16,849 bases of DNA from Actinomycetes bacterium (GTDB lineage Bacteria; Actinomycetota; Actinomycetes; Mycobacteriales; Mycobacteriaceae): NCBI GenBank assembly GCA_023417985.1, contig JAEZDV010000048.1, positions 1 to 16,849 of the forward strand, written 5' to 3'. Shown here one piece after another: positions 1-6,500 of the stretch (position 1 is its first letter; each line of letters opens with the position of its first letter). The notes below the pieces were generated by a model. That model saw nothing but the letters and a program-made list of their open reading frames with translations. It ran no database searches and was not told the origin of the DNA. Position numbers and translations under genes: made by a program.

Positions 1-375
1 GGGTGGACCTCCGTGCTGGCCGGGTACCCGTCGGTGCCGTCCGCCGCGTCCGCCTGTGTCAACCCGCTGACGTTCGCGGTGACACGACCGGCGGCGGACG
101 CCGACGCACATGTGCTTCCACAGGCGCCGCGCCGCGACCTGGACCGGGTTCGGGTGAGCGCGCGATGCAGGAACGGTGTGCTCGAGGTGACGCCGGTCGA
201 ACCCGGGGCCCTCGACTCCGTCGTGCTGCCCGGCGGAAACCTGCATCGCGTCGACGTGGAGTTGTTCATCGGCAACCTCCGCGCCGACGTGCGACGCCGA
301 ACCGCGACCTGGCGGTCGTCGCAGGCGTCGGATCGGGGTGTTTCGGATCGGGGCTCAGAAGGAGACACGACGTGA
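1..375 (+). CDS. 3' end of an unidentified protein (5' truncated by window edge)
   Basis: The frame is open from base 1 to a TGA at 373-375, giving 124 residues with no convincing internal start, so this is the C-terminal part of a longer protein. I do not recognise the family. The middle has alternating hydrophobic and charged residues that suggest beta strands (around RVRVSARCRNGVLEVTPVEP and the stretch after GGNLHRVDVELFIGNL). The last 25 or so residues are Arg/Ser/Asp-rich and look disordered. The stop codon overlaps the GTG start of the next gene (GTGA at 372-375), so the two are very probably co-transcribed and translationally coupled. That coupling, plus high-G+C codon use without stops, is the reason to treat it as real. 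No function is proposed. Confidence 0.6.
   Translation, partial: GWTSVLAGYPSVPSAASACVNPLTFAVTRPAADADAHVLPQAPRRDLDRVRVSARCRNGVLEVTPVEPGALDSVVLPGGNLHRVDVELFIGNLRADVRRRTATWRSSQASDRGVSDRGSEGDTT
357..365 (+). promoter_or_regulatory. Ribosome binding site that sets the hydrolase start
   Basis: AGAAGGAGA lies about seven bases before the GTG at 372. The open frame extends upstream to base 3 without a stop, so this strong Shine-Dalgarno sequence, together with the GTGA overlap with the previous stop, is what places the start at 372. Confidence 0.75.
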
Positions 376-1241
376 CGGAGATCCAGACGTACGAGGTTCC
401 CTTGTGGCCGGGCGTGGTCGGCCGCCGGATCCGCGCCGACGACGGGTGGGTGCACTACGTCGACCTCGGAGGGCCCGGGACCGTGGGCGATGCCGATGCA
501 CCGGTGGTCGTCCTGCTGCACAAACTCGGGGGATGGGTCGCGGACTGGCGGCACGTTGCCGAGATACTCGCCGCGCGGTACCGGGTCGTGGCGGTCGACC
601 TCCCCGGGCACGGCGGTTCGACGATGGACGAATCCGGCCCGTGGGCGCACCCTCCGAGTGTGAGCGCCGCGCGGGTCCTGGGCCTGCTCGACACCCTCGG
701 CGCGGGCAAGGTGCATGTCATGGGCAATTCGCTGGGCGGAATCGTCGGTCTCCACATGGCGGTCACGGCACCGACCCGCGTCGAGACCCTCACGCTCGTA
801 GGCGTCTCTCTCACCGAGCGGCACACTCTCGAGCAGACGCTCGACAACGACCGCGCCGTGCGGCACCACTTCGGCCCGGAGTGGCAACCGCGCCCGTTGG
901 GAGCTGCTGCCGTGGCACGTGCCGCCACCGACGACCCCCGGATCTTTTACGAGCAGAACCTGTCACGGGCATGTGCAGGGCGGTGGGTGCGGCCCTCCGA
1001 GCGGGGGGTCGGTCTCACAGGTGTCGCGCATCTTCTCCCCGAGGTGAGTGTGCCGACCTTCGTCGTCAACGGAGTACGCGCGGGGTACCGCCGGTACGAG
1101 AGTGTCGCCCTCGAACTCGTGCGCGACGTGCGCACGGCCACCGTCGACGAAGCGGGGTCGTTCCCGCACCAGGAGCGACCGGCAACTGTGTCGCTGATGT
1201 GGGAGCGGTTCGTCGATCCGTTCGGGGAATACGACGACTAG
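372..1241 (+). CDS. Alpha/beta-hydrolase-fold protein with degenerate catalytic residues
   Basis: The 289-residue protein has the alpha/beta hydrolase layout: VVVLLHKLGG (46-54, end of strand 3), VVAVDLPGHGGS (72-83), the nucleophile elbow GNSLGG with Ser120, and the late strand VPTFVVNG (227-234). The other functional positions are unusual. The oxyanion motif HGxGG reads H50-K51-L-G-G. The acid loop, usually G-x-x-D, reads GVRAG with Ala237. The usual catalytic GH near the C-terminus reads G262-S263, leaving only His266 in FPHQERP. Ser120 is kept. The fold call is secure, but hydrolase activity is doubtful, and it could be a pseudoenzyme or use a shifted acid and base. It is coupled to the gene before it and stands 118 bases ahead of cysK; whether it has a role in sulfur metabolism cannot be told. 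Confidence 0.88.
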   Translation: MTEIQTYEVPLWPGVVGRRIRADDGWVHYVDLGGPGTVGDADAPVVVLLHKLGGWVADWRHVAEILAARYRVVAVDLPGHGGSTMDESGPWAHPPSVSAARVLGLLDTLGAGKVHVMGNSLGGIVGLHMAVTAPTRVETLTLVGVSLTERHTLEQTLDNDRAVRHHFGPEWQPRPLGAAAVARAATDDPRIFYEQNLSRACAGRWVRPSERGVGLTGVAHLLPEVSVPTFVVNGVRAGYRRYESVALELVRDVRTATVDEAGSFPHQERPATVSLMWERFVDPFGEYDD

Positions 1242-1344
1242 CGGATACGTTCGTACTGCATTGAGACCTCCGCGTCTGCACGCGACGACGGGATGGTGCA
1301 ATAGACCACAAAGCTGGATCGACAAGGGCCGCGGCAGTGGCCAC

Positions 1345-1352
1345 GAGGAGGA
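1345..1352 (+). promoter_or_regulatory. Ribosome binding site of cysK
   Basis: GAGGAGGA ends seven bases before the ATG at 1360. It selects this start over the longer open frame that begins at 1261, and the protein from 1360 begins MGIYNNVTELVGRTP, exactly where O-acetylserine sulfhydrylases begin. Confidence 0.85.
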
Positions 1353-1359
1353 CTCCGCC

Positions 1360-2292
1360 ATGGGGATCTACAACAACGTCACCGAGCTGGTCGGCCGGAC
1401 GCCGATCGTGCGGCTGAACCGGCTCACCGAAGACGCCGGCGCCACCGTCGCCGCGAAGCTCGAGTTCTACAACCCGGCCAACAGCGTCAAGGACCGCATC
1501 GGTGTCGCGATCATCGATGCCGCGGAAAAGTCGGGTGAGCTCGAGCCCGGCGGCACGATCGTCGAGGGCACGTCCGGCAACACCGGCATCGCGCTCGCGA
1601 TGGTCGGTGCTGCGCGCGGCTACAACGTCGTCCTCACGATGCCCGAGACGATGTCCACCGAGCGTCGCGTCATGCTCCGCGCCTACGGTGCCCAGATCGT
1701 CCTCACCCCGGGTTCCGAGGGCATGAAGGGTGCCGTCGCCAAGGCCGAGGAGATCGTGGCGAACACCGAGAATGCGATCCTCGCGCGCCAGTTCGGCAAC
1801 CCCGCCAACCCGGCGATCCACGAGCGCACCACCGGTGAAGAGGTCTGGAACGACACCGACGGCGCCGTCGACATCTTCGTTGCGGGCATCGGTACCGGCG
1901 GCACCCTCACCGGCGTCGGCCGCACACTCAAGGCACGCAAGCCCGACGTGAAGATCGTCGGTGTCGAGCCCGCCGACTCGCCGATCCTTACCGGCGGTGA
2001 GCCCGGACCGCACAAGATCCAGGGCATCGGCGCGAACTTCGTGCCCGACGTTCTCGACCGCGAGATCTACGACGAGATCATCGACGTCAAGTTCAACGAC
2101 GCCATCGAGGTCGCCCGCCGGCTGGGCACCGAAGAAGGCATCCTCGGTGGCATCTCGGCAGGCGCCAACGTGTGGGCTGCCCTCGAGATCGCGAAGCGTC
2201 CCGAGAATGCGGGCAAGCTGATCGTCGTCGTCGTGCCCGACTTCGGAGAGCGCTACATCTCGACGCCGCTGTTCGAGCACATCCGGGACTGA
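1360..2292 (+). CDS. cysK: O-acetylserine sulfhydrylase (cysteine synthase A)
   Basis: CysK makes L-cysteine from O-acetyl-L-serine and sulfide in the cytoplasm, using pyridoxal phosphate (PLP). The 310-residue length is typical. Diagnostic motifs are all present: NPANSVKDR with the PLP-binding Lys44, the substrate loop TSGNTG (71-76), the phosphate-binding loop GIGTGGT (176-182), and GISAGAN (264-270), whose Ser266 contacts the PLP pyridine nitrogen. The C-terminus (ERYISTPLF) matches actinobacterial CysK1 proteins. The gene is followed after four bases by cysE, which supplies O-acetylserine, so the pair forms an operon for the two steps from serine to cysteine. No FMN-riboswitch-like or T-box-like leader is evident in the 118 bases upstream. 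The motifs fit CysK better than cystathionine beta-synthase, because no CBS domains follow, and better than CysM. Confidence 0.97.
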   Translation: MGIYNNVTELVGRTPIVRLNRLTEDAGATVAAKLEFYNPANSVKDRIGVAIIDAAEKSGELEPGGTIVEGTSGNTGIALAMVGAARGYNVVLTMPETMSTERRVMLRAYGAQIVLTPGSEGMKGAVAKAEEIVANTENAILARQFGNPANPAIHERTTGEEVWNDTDGAVDIFVAGIGTGGTLTGVGRTLKARKPDVKIVGVEPADSPILTGGEPGPHKIQGIGANFVPDVLDREIYDEIIDVKFNDAIEVARRLGTEEGILGGISAGANVWAALEIAKRPENAGKLIVVVVPDFGERYISTPLFEHIRD

Positions 2293-2296
2293 TTCA

Positions 2297-2878
2297 GTGC
2301 TGGCTATCCTCCGGACCGTTCGTGAGGATCTGCAGGCTGCGCGCGGCCAGGATCCCGCCGCGCGCAGTAACGCGGAGAATGCACTCGTCTACTCCGGCCT
2401 CCACGCGATCTGGTCCCACCGGGTCGCGCACCGGATGTGGGCGGTGCCTGCCCTGCGTGGGCCTGCTCGGGTGCTCGCGCAGTTGACCCGGTTCCTCACC
2501 GGCATCGAGATCCACCCGGGCGCCACCATCGGGCGGCGCTTCTTCATCGACCACGGGATGGGCGTCGTCATCGGCGAGACCGCCGAGATCGGTGACGACG
2601 TCATGCTGTACCACGGAGTGACGCTCGGCGGACGGTCGCTTCTCAAGGAGAAGCGGCACCCCACGCTGGGTAACCACGTGACCGTGGGAGCCGGGGCGAA
2701 GATCCTCGGACCCGTCGTCATCGGGGACGGCAGTGCGATCGGAGCCAATGCCGTTGTCACACACGACGTGCCGGCGGATTCCATCGCAACCGGCATTCCG
2801 GCGACCGTGCGCTCACGTCGGCAGCACGAGCCGCTCGTCGATCCGACGACCTTCATCGATCCCGCGATGTACATCTGA
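2297..2878 (+). CDS. cysE: Serine O-acetyltransferase
   Basis: CysE transfers acetyl from acetyl-CoA to serine, the committed step of cysteine synthesis. The 193-residue protein is the short form, with a brief helical N-terminus followed by a left-handed beta helix of hexapeptide repeats from about residue 70. Recognisable parts are EIHPGATIG (71-79), DHGMGVVIGETAEIG with the likely catalytic His86, YHGVTLGG (105-112), RHPTLG with His121, and GAGAKILGPVVIG (131-143). The first acid of E. coli CysE (Asp143) is Glu71 here, a common substitution. The chain ends in Met-Tyr-Ile; a C-terminal Ile is the residue that plugs the CysK active site in the cysteine synthase complex. The GTG start is four bases after the cysK stop, with no good Shine-Dalgarno of its own, so translation is probably coupled. 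Confidence 0.96.
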   Translation: MLAILRTVREDLQAARGQDPAARSNAENALVYSGLHAIWSHRVAHRMWAVPALRGPARVLAQLTRFLTGIEIHPGATIGRRFFIDHGMGVVIGETAEIGDDVMLYHGVTLGGRSLLKEKRHPTLGNHVTVGAGAKILGPVVIGDGSAIGANAVVTHDVPADSIATGIPATVRSRRQHEPLVDPTTFIDPAMYI

Positions 2879-2900
2879 CCATCCGGAAATTCTCCGGCTC

Positions 2901-2949
2901 AGCGAAAAGGGTGGCACCCGGTCTTCCGACCGAGTGCCACCCTTTCGCT
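2901..2949. terminator. Bidirectional hairpin terminator between cysE and the aldehyde dehydrogenase
   Basis: The left arm (2901-2917, AGCGAAAAGGGTGGCAC) pairs with the right arm (2934-2949, GTGCCACCCTTTCGCT), leaving one unpaired A. The loop holds a second small stem, CGGTC-TTCC-GACCG. It begins 22 bases after the cysE stop and ends 17 bases before the end of the convergent aldehyde dehydrogenase gene. It has A-rich and T-rich stretches within the arms but no long U tract, as is common in actinobacteria. Confidence 0.85.
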
Positions 2950-2966
2950 TCGCTCAGAGCGCCGGG

Positions 2967-4415
2967 TCAGTCCTGGTAGCCGGGCGGGTAGAGCACGGAC
3001 TTGGTCTCGCAGAACGCTTCGAGGCCCTCGGGGCCGTTCTCGCGGCCGATGCCCGAGTTCTTGTAGCCACCGAACGGCGAACCGGGATCGAATGCGTACC
3101 AGTTGATTCCGTACGTACCGGTGCGCACGCGCGACGCGATGTCCAGGCCCTTCTCGATATCGGTGGTGTAGACCGATCCCGCCAGGCCGTATTCGGAGTC
3201 GTTGGCGATCTTCACTGCTTCGTCGACGCTGTCGTAGGGCAAGATGCACAGGACCGGACCGAAGATTTCCTCACGGGCGATCGTCATCGAATTGTCGACG
3301 TCGGCGAACACGGTGGGTTCGACGAAGTAGCCCCTGTCGAGGCCGGCGGGGCGACCGCCGCCGAGGACGAGGCGGGCACCTTCTTCGAGCCCCTTGGCGA
3401 TGTAACCCTCGACGCGTTCGCGCTGTTTGGCCGAGATCAGGGGGCCCAGTTGCGCACCTTCGTCGGACGGCGGTCCGACGGGGAAGAACGCGGCGGTGGC
3501 GACGATCTTCTCGACCACCTCGTCGTATCGGGACCGCGGCGCGAGGATCCGGGTCTGCCCGACGCAGGCCTGCCCGGTGTTCATCAGGCCCGACATCACG
3601 AGCATCGCGATGGTGGAATCGAGATCGGCGTCCTCGAGGACGATGGCCGCGGATTTGCCGCCGAGTTCGAGGGAGCACCGCTTGAGGTTGCGTGCGGCGA
3701 TCTCGCCGATGTGCTTGCCGACGGCCGTGGACCCGGTGAAGGTGATCTTGTCGAGATCGGGATGTGAGACCAGGTATTCGCCGGTCTCCGCGCCACCGGG
3801 CACCACCGAGAGGACGCCTTCGGGAAGTCCGGCCTCCGTGAAGATTTCGGCGACGACGTTGACCGCGAGGGGCGACTCCGGTGCAGGCTTGAGAACGACG
3901 CTGCAGCCGGCGAGCAGCGCCGGTCCGAGCTTGTTGGCGCACAGGAACAGAGGCACGTTCCACGCGATGACGGCTCCGACGACACCGACGGGCTCGCGGG
4001 TGACGCGCGAGCGTCCGAACGGCCCGGTCCGCTCGTCCGTCCACTGGAACGAATCGGCAAGTCCGGCATAGTAGTTGAGCGTCCCGAGGGACGGCGTCAT
4101 CTGCATCATCTGGACCGAGGCGGCGGGCTGGCCCATCTCGGACGAGACGAGCGATGCGATTTCGGCGCCACGCTCTTCGAGGAGTTTGGCGGCTTTCGCG
4201 ATGACCTGGCCGCGTTCGGCCGGGGACATGCGCGGCCACGGGCCGTCGTCGAACGCGCGACGCGCGGCGGTGACTGCTGCATCGACGTCCCTCGGCCCGG
4301 CGACGGGAACCGATCCGACGCGTTCCTCCGTCGCCGGGGAGAACACCTCGATTTTCTCGTCGGTCGACGGTGCCACCCATTGGCCGCCGATGAACAACTT
4401 GTCGTAGTCGGTCAT
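2967..4415 (-). CDS. NAD(P)-dependent aldehyde dehydrogenase (Rv0223c-like)
   Basis: This 482-residue protein of the ALDH superfamily oxidises an aldehyde to the carboxylic acid. The cofactor region shows GAVIAWNVPLFL with Asn153, the adenosine-binding LKPAPESPL (175-183), and FTGSTAVGK (226-234). The general base Glu250 lies in LELGGKS, the catalytic Cys284 in GQACVGQ, and EEIFGPVL (382-389) is the usual late motif. The start at 4415 is chosen because a GAGGA sequence lies seven bases upstream and the protein from there begins at the standard ALDH N-terminus. Together with the methyltransferase and later genes it matches my memory of M. tuberculosis gene order from Rv0223c onward. A KstR-type operator 96 bases upstream points to induction by steroids, so the substrate may be an aldehyde from sterol side-chain degradation; the substrate itself cannot be read from the sequence. 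Confidence 0.95.
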   Translation of the reverse strand: MTDYDKLFIGGQWVAPSTDEKIEVFSPATEERVGSVPVAGPRDVDAAVTAARRAFDDGPWPRMSPAERGQVIAKAAKLLEERGAEIASLVSSEMGQPAASVQMMQMTPSLGTLNYYAGLADSFQWTDERTGPFGRSRVTREPVGVVGAVIAWNVPLFLCANKLGPALLAGCSVVLKPAPESPLAVNVVAEIFTEAGLPEGVLSVVPGGAETGEYLVSHPDLDKITFTGSTAVGKHIGEIAARNLKRCSLELGGKSAAIVLEDADLDSTIAMLVMSGLMNTGQACVGQTRILAPRSRYDEVVEKIVATAAFFPVGPPSDEGAQLGPLISAKQRERVEGYIAKGLEEGARLVLGGGRPAGLDRGYFVEPTVFADVDNSMTIAREEIFGPVLCILPYDSVDEAVKIANDSEYGLAGSVYTTDIEKGLDIASRVRTGTYGINWYAFDPGSPFGGYKNSGIGRENGPEGLEAFCETKSVLYPPGYQD

Positions 4416-4506
4416 GTCCGCATCCTCACCAGTTGCTGGTTGCTCGTGTAAAGGCAGGTTCGTGGTTCGGTGCCGGCTTTCCGGAGGCCCCCGCCTGTGA
4501 CCCCGA

Positions 4507-4524
4507 ACACTAGAACAGGTTACA
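4507..4524 (-). promoter_or_regulatory. KstR-type operator overlapping a putative -10 element of the aldehyde dehydrogenase gene
   Basis: Bases 4511-4524 read TAGAACAGGTTACA, which fits the published KstR consensus TnnAACnnGTTnnA at every fixed position. On the minus strand a TANNNT-type -10 (TAGTGT, 4512 to 4507) overlaps its end, so a bound repressor would block polymerase. No good -35 is visible. The site is 96 bases upstream of the aldehyde dehydrogenase start (4415). It is also 135 bases upstream of the divergent small gene at 4659, which could be affected too. Confidence 0.7.
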
Positions 4525-4658
4525 GGTGCTTGGGAAGGTTGAGGCGGACGGTGGCGGGAACCCGGGGAGTTGACCACACTGGACAGTGCCCGGGGTCACG
4601 CGACGGCGGTCACGTGGCCGTGGCGCTCGGTCACGGGGCCAACGGCAGGAGAGCACAC

Positions 4659-5057
4659 ATGGCGGAGAACAACCCCTTCGGATTCGACCCCGACGACCTC
4701 GACCGAGTGGTCCGCGAGGCCGGTGAGGAGTTGAGGCAGCTCAAGGACCGCGTCCTGTCGTTCCTCGACGCGCCGGAGCGTCCCCGCTCCCCGCAGGGCG
4801 CCCCCGAACCCGAAACGACGGGCGAGACCGGAGCGGGTGTCTGGGTCGTCTACACCTGCGACGACGACGGAGTCGTGCATGTCGATCAGGTCTATCCGGC
4901 CGAACTCGATGCGCTGCGCGCACTCAAGGGCAACACCGACCCGACGAGGTCGGTACGGTTCCTGCCCTACGGGATGAGCGTGAGTGTCCTCGATCGGCCC
5001 AAGAAGACTGCCGCGGACGGTGACGACGGGCAGAGTGCCCCGGACTCGGACGGATAG
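4659..5057 (+). CDS. Small acidic protein of unknown function
   Basis: I do not recognise the family. The start at ATG 4659 is supported by a GGCAGGAG sequence about seven bases upstream (4644-4651). The 132-residue product begins with a charged, probably helical segment (about 8-40, including EELRQLKDRVLSFLD), followed by a Pro/Glu/Thr-rich linker (41-60). A compact region follows (about 61-111) containing GVWVVYTCDDDGVV with the only Cys, then VYPAELDALRAL and RFLPYGMSVSVLD, which look like alternating strands and helices. The last 20 residues are Asp/Gly-rich and likely disordered. It has no signal peptide or membrane segment, so it is probably cytoplasmic. It is divergent from the aldehyde dehydrogenase gene and its stop is four bases from the end of the convergent CBS gene, leaving no room for a separate terminator. 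Confidence 0.75.
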   Translation: MAENNPFGFDPDDLDRVVREAGEELRQLKDRVLSFLDAPERPRSPQGAPEPETTGETGAGVWVVYTCDDDGVVHVDQVYPAELDALRALKGNTDPTRSVRFLPYGMSVSVLDRPKKTAADGDDGQSAPDSDG

Positions 5058-5061
5058 CCCG

Positions 5062-5490
5062 TCAACCGCCGTGGATGTACGACGCGAGCTGATCGCGTTC
5101 GGCCTGTAGTTCGTCGAGACGGCTCTTGACGACGTCACCGATACTGACGATCCCGACGAGGCGTCCGTCCTCGACGACCGGCAGGTGACGGACCCGCCGG
5201 TCGGTCATGGTCTCGGCGAGGCTGTCCACGGTGTCGCTCGGCAGACACGTCGCCACCTCGGTGGTCATGAGGTTCTGTGCCGTGTCGGCGAGGATCGAGG
5301 GCCCGCGCTGGTTGAGGCTGCGCACCACGTCGCGCTCGGTGATGATGCCGACCACCGCGTCGTTCTCGACCACGACCGTCGCGCCGATGTTGTAGCGCGC
5401 GAAATCGCCGAGCAACTCGCAGATCGGCGTTTCGGGCGGGACGGTGCACACTCCCGAACCCTTGTTCCGCAAAATCTCAGCAATCCGCAT
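5062..5490 (-). CDS. Stand-alone protein with two CBS domains
   Basis: The 142-residue protein consists of a tandem pair of CBS domains (about residues 8-62 and 74-125). Each ends in the typical strand-helix signature: AVVGIITERDVVRSL (45-59) and RLVGIVSIGDVVKSRL (110-125). A short C-terminal helix, ELQAERDQLASYIHGG, completes it. CBS pairs bind adenine nucleotides or related ligands and act as energy or redox sensors; which ligand binds here cannot be deduced. The general type resembles mycobacterial two-CBS proteins such as Hrp1, but similarity at that level does not make it an orthologue. The start at 5490 has only a weak Shine-Dalgarno. It lies 82 bases downstream of the ROK kinase gene on the same strand and may be co-transcribed with it. 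Confidence 0.92.
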   Translation of the reverse strand: MRIAEILRNKGSGVCTVPPETPICELLGDFARYNIGATVVVENDAVVGIITERDVVRSLNQRGPSILADTAQNLMTTEVATCLPSDTVDSLAETMTDRRVRHLPVVEDGRLVGIVSIGDVVKSRLDELQAERDQLASYIHGG

Positions 5491-5572
5491 CCCGGTACCG
5501 CCGATCGATCCGCTGGACGAGTTGGTACGTCAGAGGGTAGGGCAGCGCGGAGGGCGAGCAGGAATTGGTTAT

Positions 5573-6460
5573 CTAGTCGTGACCTGCGGCGAGTAGCGAT
5601 GCGCCCGCGAGCGTGCCCAGCGCACCGAGTTCGGCGGGCACGATCTGCAACTCGCGGAGGAATCCCAGCCGGGCGTGCCGCGAGGCCGACGCGAGCATCG
5701 GTCTCCACAGGTGCGTACCGGACTGCGCGAACCCGCCGCCGACCACCACACGCGAGACATCCGTCAGTGCTGCGGCGGATGCGATGACCTGGCCCAATGC
5801 GGTTCCTGCGCGCTCGAGCGCGGCCGCCGCGACACCGACCCCGGCCTGCGCGTCGGCTGCAAGAGCCGCGCCGTCCGTACCTTCCCAACCGTGTGCCTGC
5901 GCCCACCGCACTGCCGACGGCCCGCTCGCCACGGTCTCGATGCAACCGATACCGCCGCAGGCGCACACCGCGGTCCCGTACGCCGACACGATGTGCCCGA
6001 TGTGCCCGGCATTACCGGTGCGGCCGGAGACGATCCGGCCGCCGAGAACCAGCCCGCCTCCGATCCCGGTACCGACGACCACGCCGAGCAGATCGGCCAC
6101 GCCTCGTCCGGCACCGAAGCGCTGTTCGCCGAGCGTTGCGGCGGCGCCGTCCATCGCCAGCCGGACACGAGCACCGGAGAAGAGGCTGCGGACCGCGTCG
6201 GCCAGCGGAAACCCGGCGGCCCATTCGGTGATGTTGATCGGCGCTGCGGTACCGCGCACGGCGTCGACCGGGCCGGCCGCGGCGATCCCGACGGCCGTCA
6301 CGGGCTCGGTGCCGGCGACATCCCGCAGGAGCGCGGCGCACGAATCCCAGACACCCGCGGCAGGCACGGGCACGGACTTCGGCTCGAGTGGTGTCGCGTC
6401 GTCGGCGACGATGGCGGCGGCAAGTTTCGTGCCGCCGACGTCGAGGGCCAGTGCGGTCAT
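5573..6460 (-). CDS. ROK-family sugar kinase
   Basis: The 295-residue protein is a ROK-type kinase without the DNA-binding domain of ROK repressors. The phosphate-binding motif is ALDVGGTK (5-12). A second is VVVGTGIGGG (127-136). The catalytic Asp is probably Asp104 in AMDGAAATLGE, where the usual preceding Asn is Met. The structural zinc site is complete: His156 in GHIGH with Cys166, Cys168 and Cys173 in CACGGIGC. The Glu usual in AGEIGH, which contacts the sugar, is His153 here, so substrate preference may differ from classic glucokinase. I recall a similar protein in mycobacteria (Rv0650). The gene starts 40 bases after the methyltransferase stop but probably has its own leaderless promoter. 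Glucose is a reasonable first guess, and N-acetylated hexosamines are alternatives. Confidence 0.92.
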   Translation of the reverse strand: MTALALDVGGTKLAAAIVADDATPLEPKSVPVPAAGVWDSCAALLRDVAGTEPVTAVGIAAAGPVDAVRGTAAPINITEWAAGFPLADAVRSLFSGARVRLAMDGAAATLGEQRFGAGRGVADLLGVVVGTGIGGGLVLGGRIVSGRTGNAGHIGHIVSAYGTAVCACGGIGCIETVASGPSAVRWAQAHGWEGTDGAALAADAQAGVGVAAAALERAGTALGQVIASAAALTDVSRVVVGGGFAQSGTHLWRPMLASASRHARLGFLRELQIVPAELGALGTLAGASLLAAGHD

Positions 6461-6466
6461 ACCGCG

Positions 6467-6472
6467 ACCCTA
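6467..6472 (-). promoter_or_regulatory. Putative -10 element for leaderless transcription of the ROK kinase gene
   Basis: On the minus strand the sequence reads TAGGGT, then six bases, then the ATG at 6460. TANNNT ending six to seven bases before a start codon is the arrangement of leaderless mycobacterial and related promoters. There is no clear Shine-Dalgarno or -35. It is short enough to arise by chance. Confidence 0.4.
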
Positions 6473-6500
6473 GGTGATGTGCGCCCGGGTCCCGTGCAGG

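Noticed and set aside
1066..2280. Minus-strand open frame of 404 codons opposite cysK
   Set aside because: It is antisense to an unambiguous cysK, and its Asp/Gly/Val-rich sequence is the reverse image of that gene's codons.
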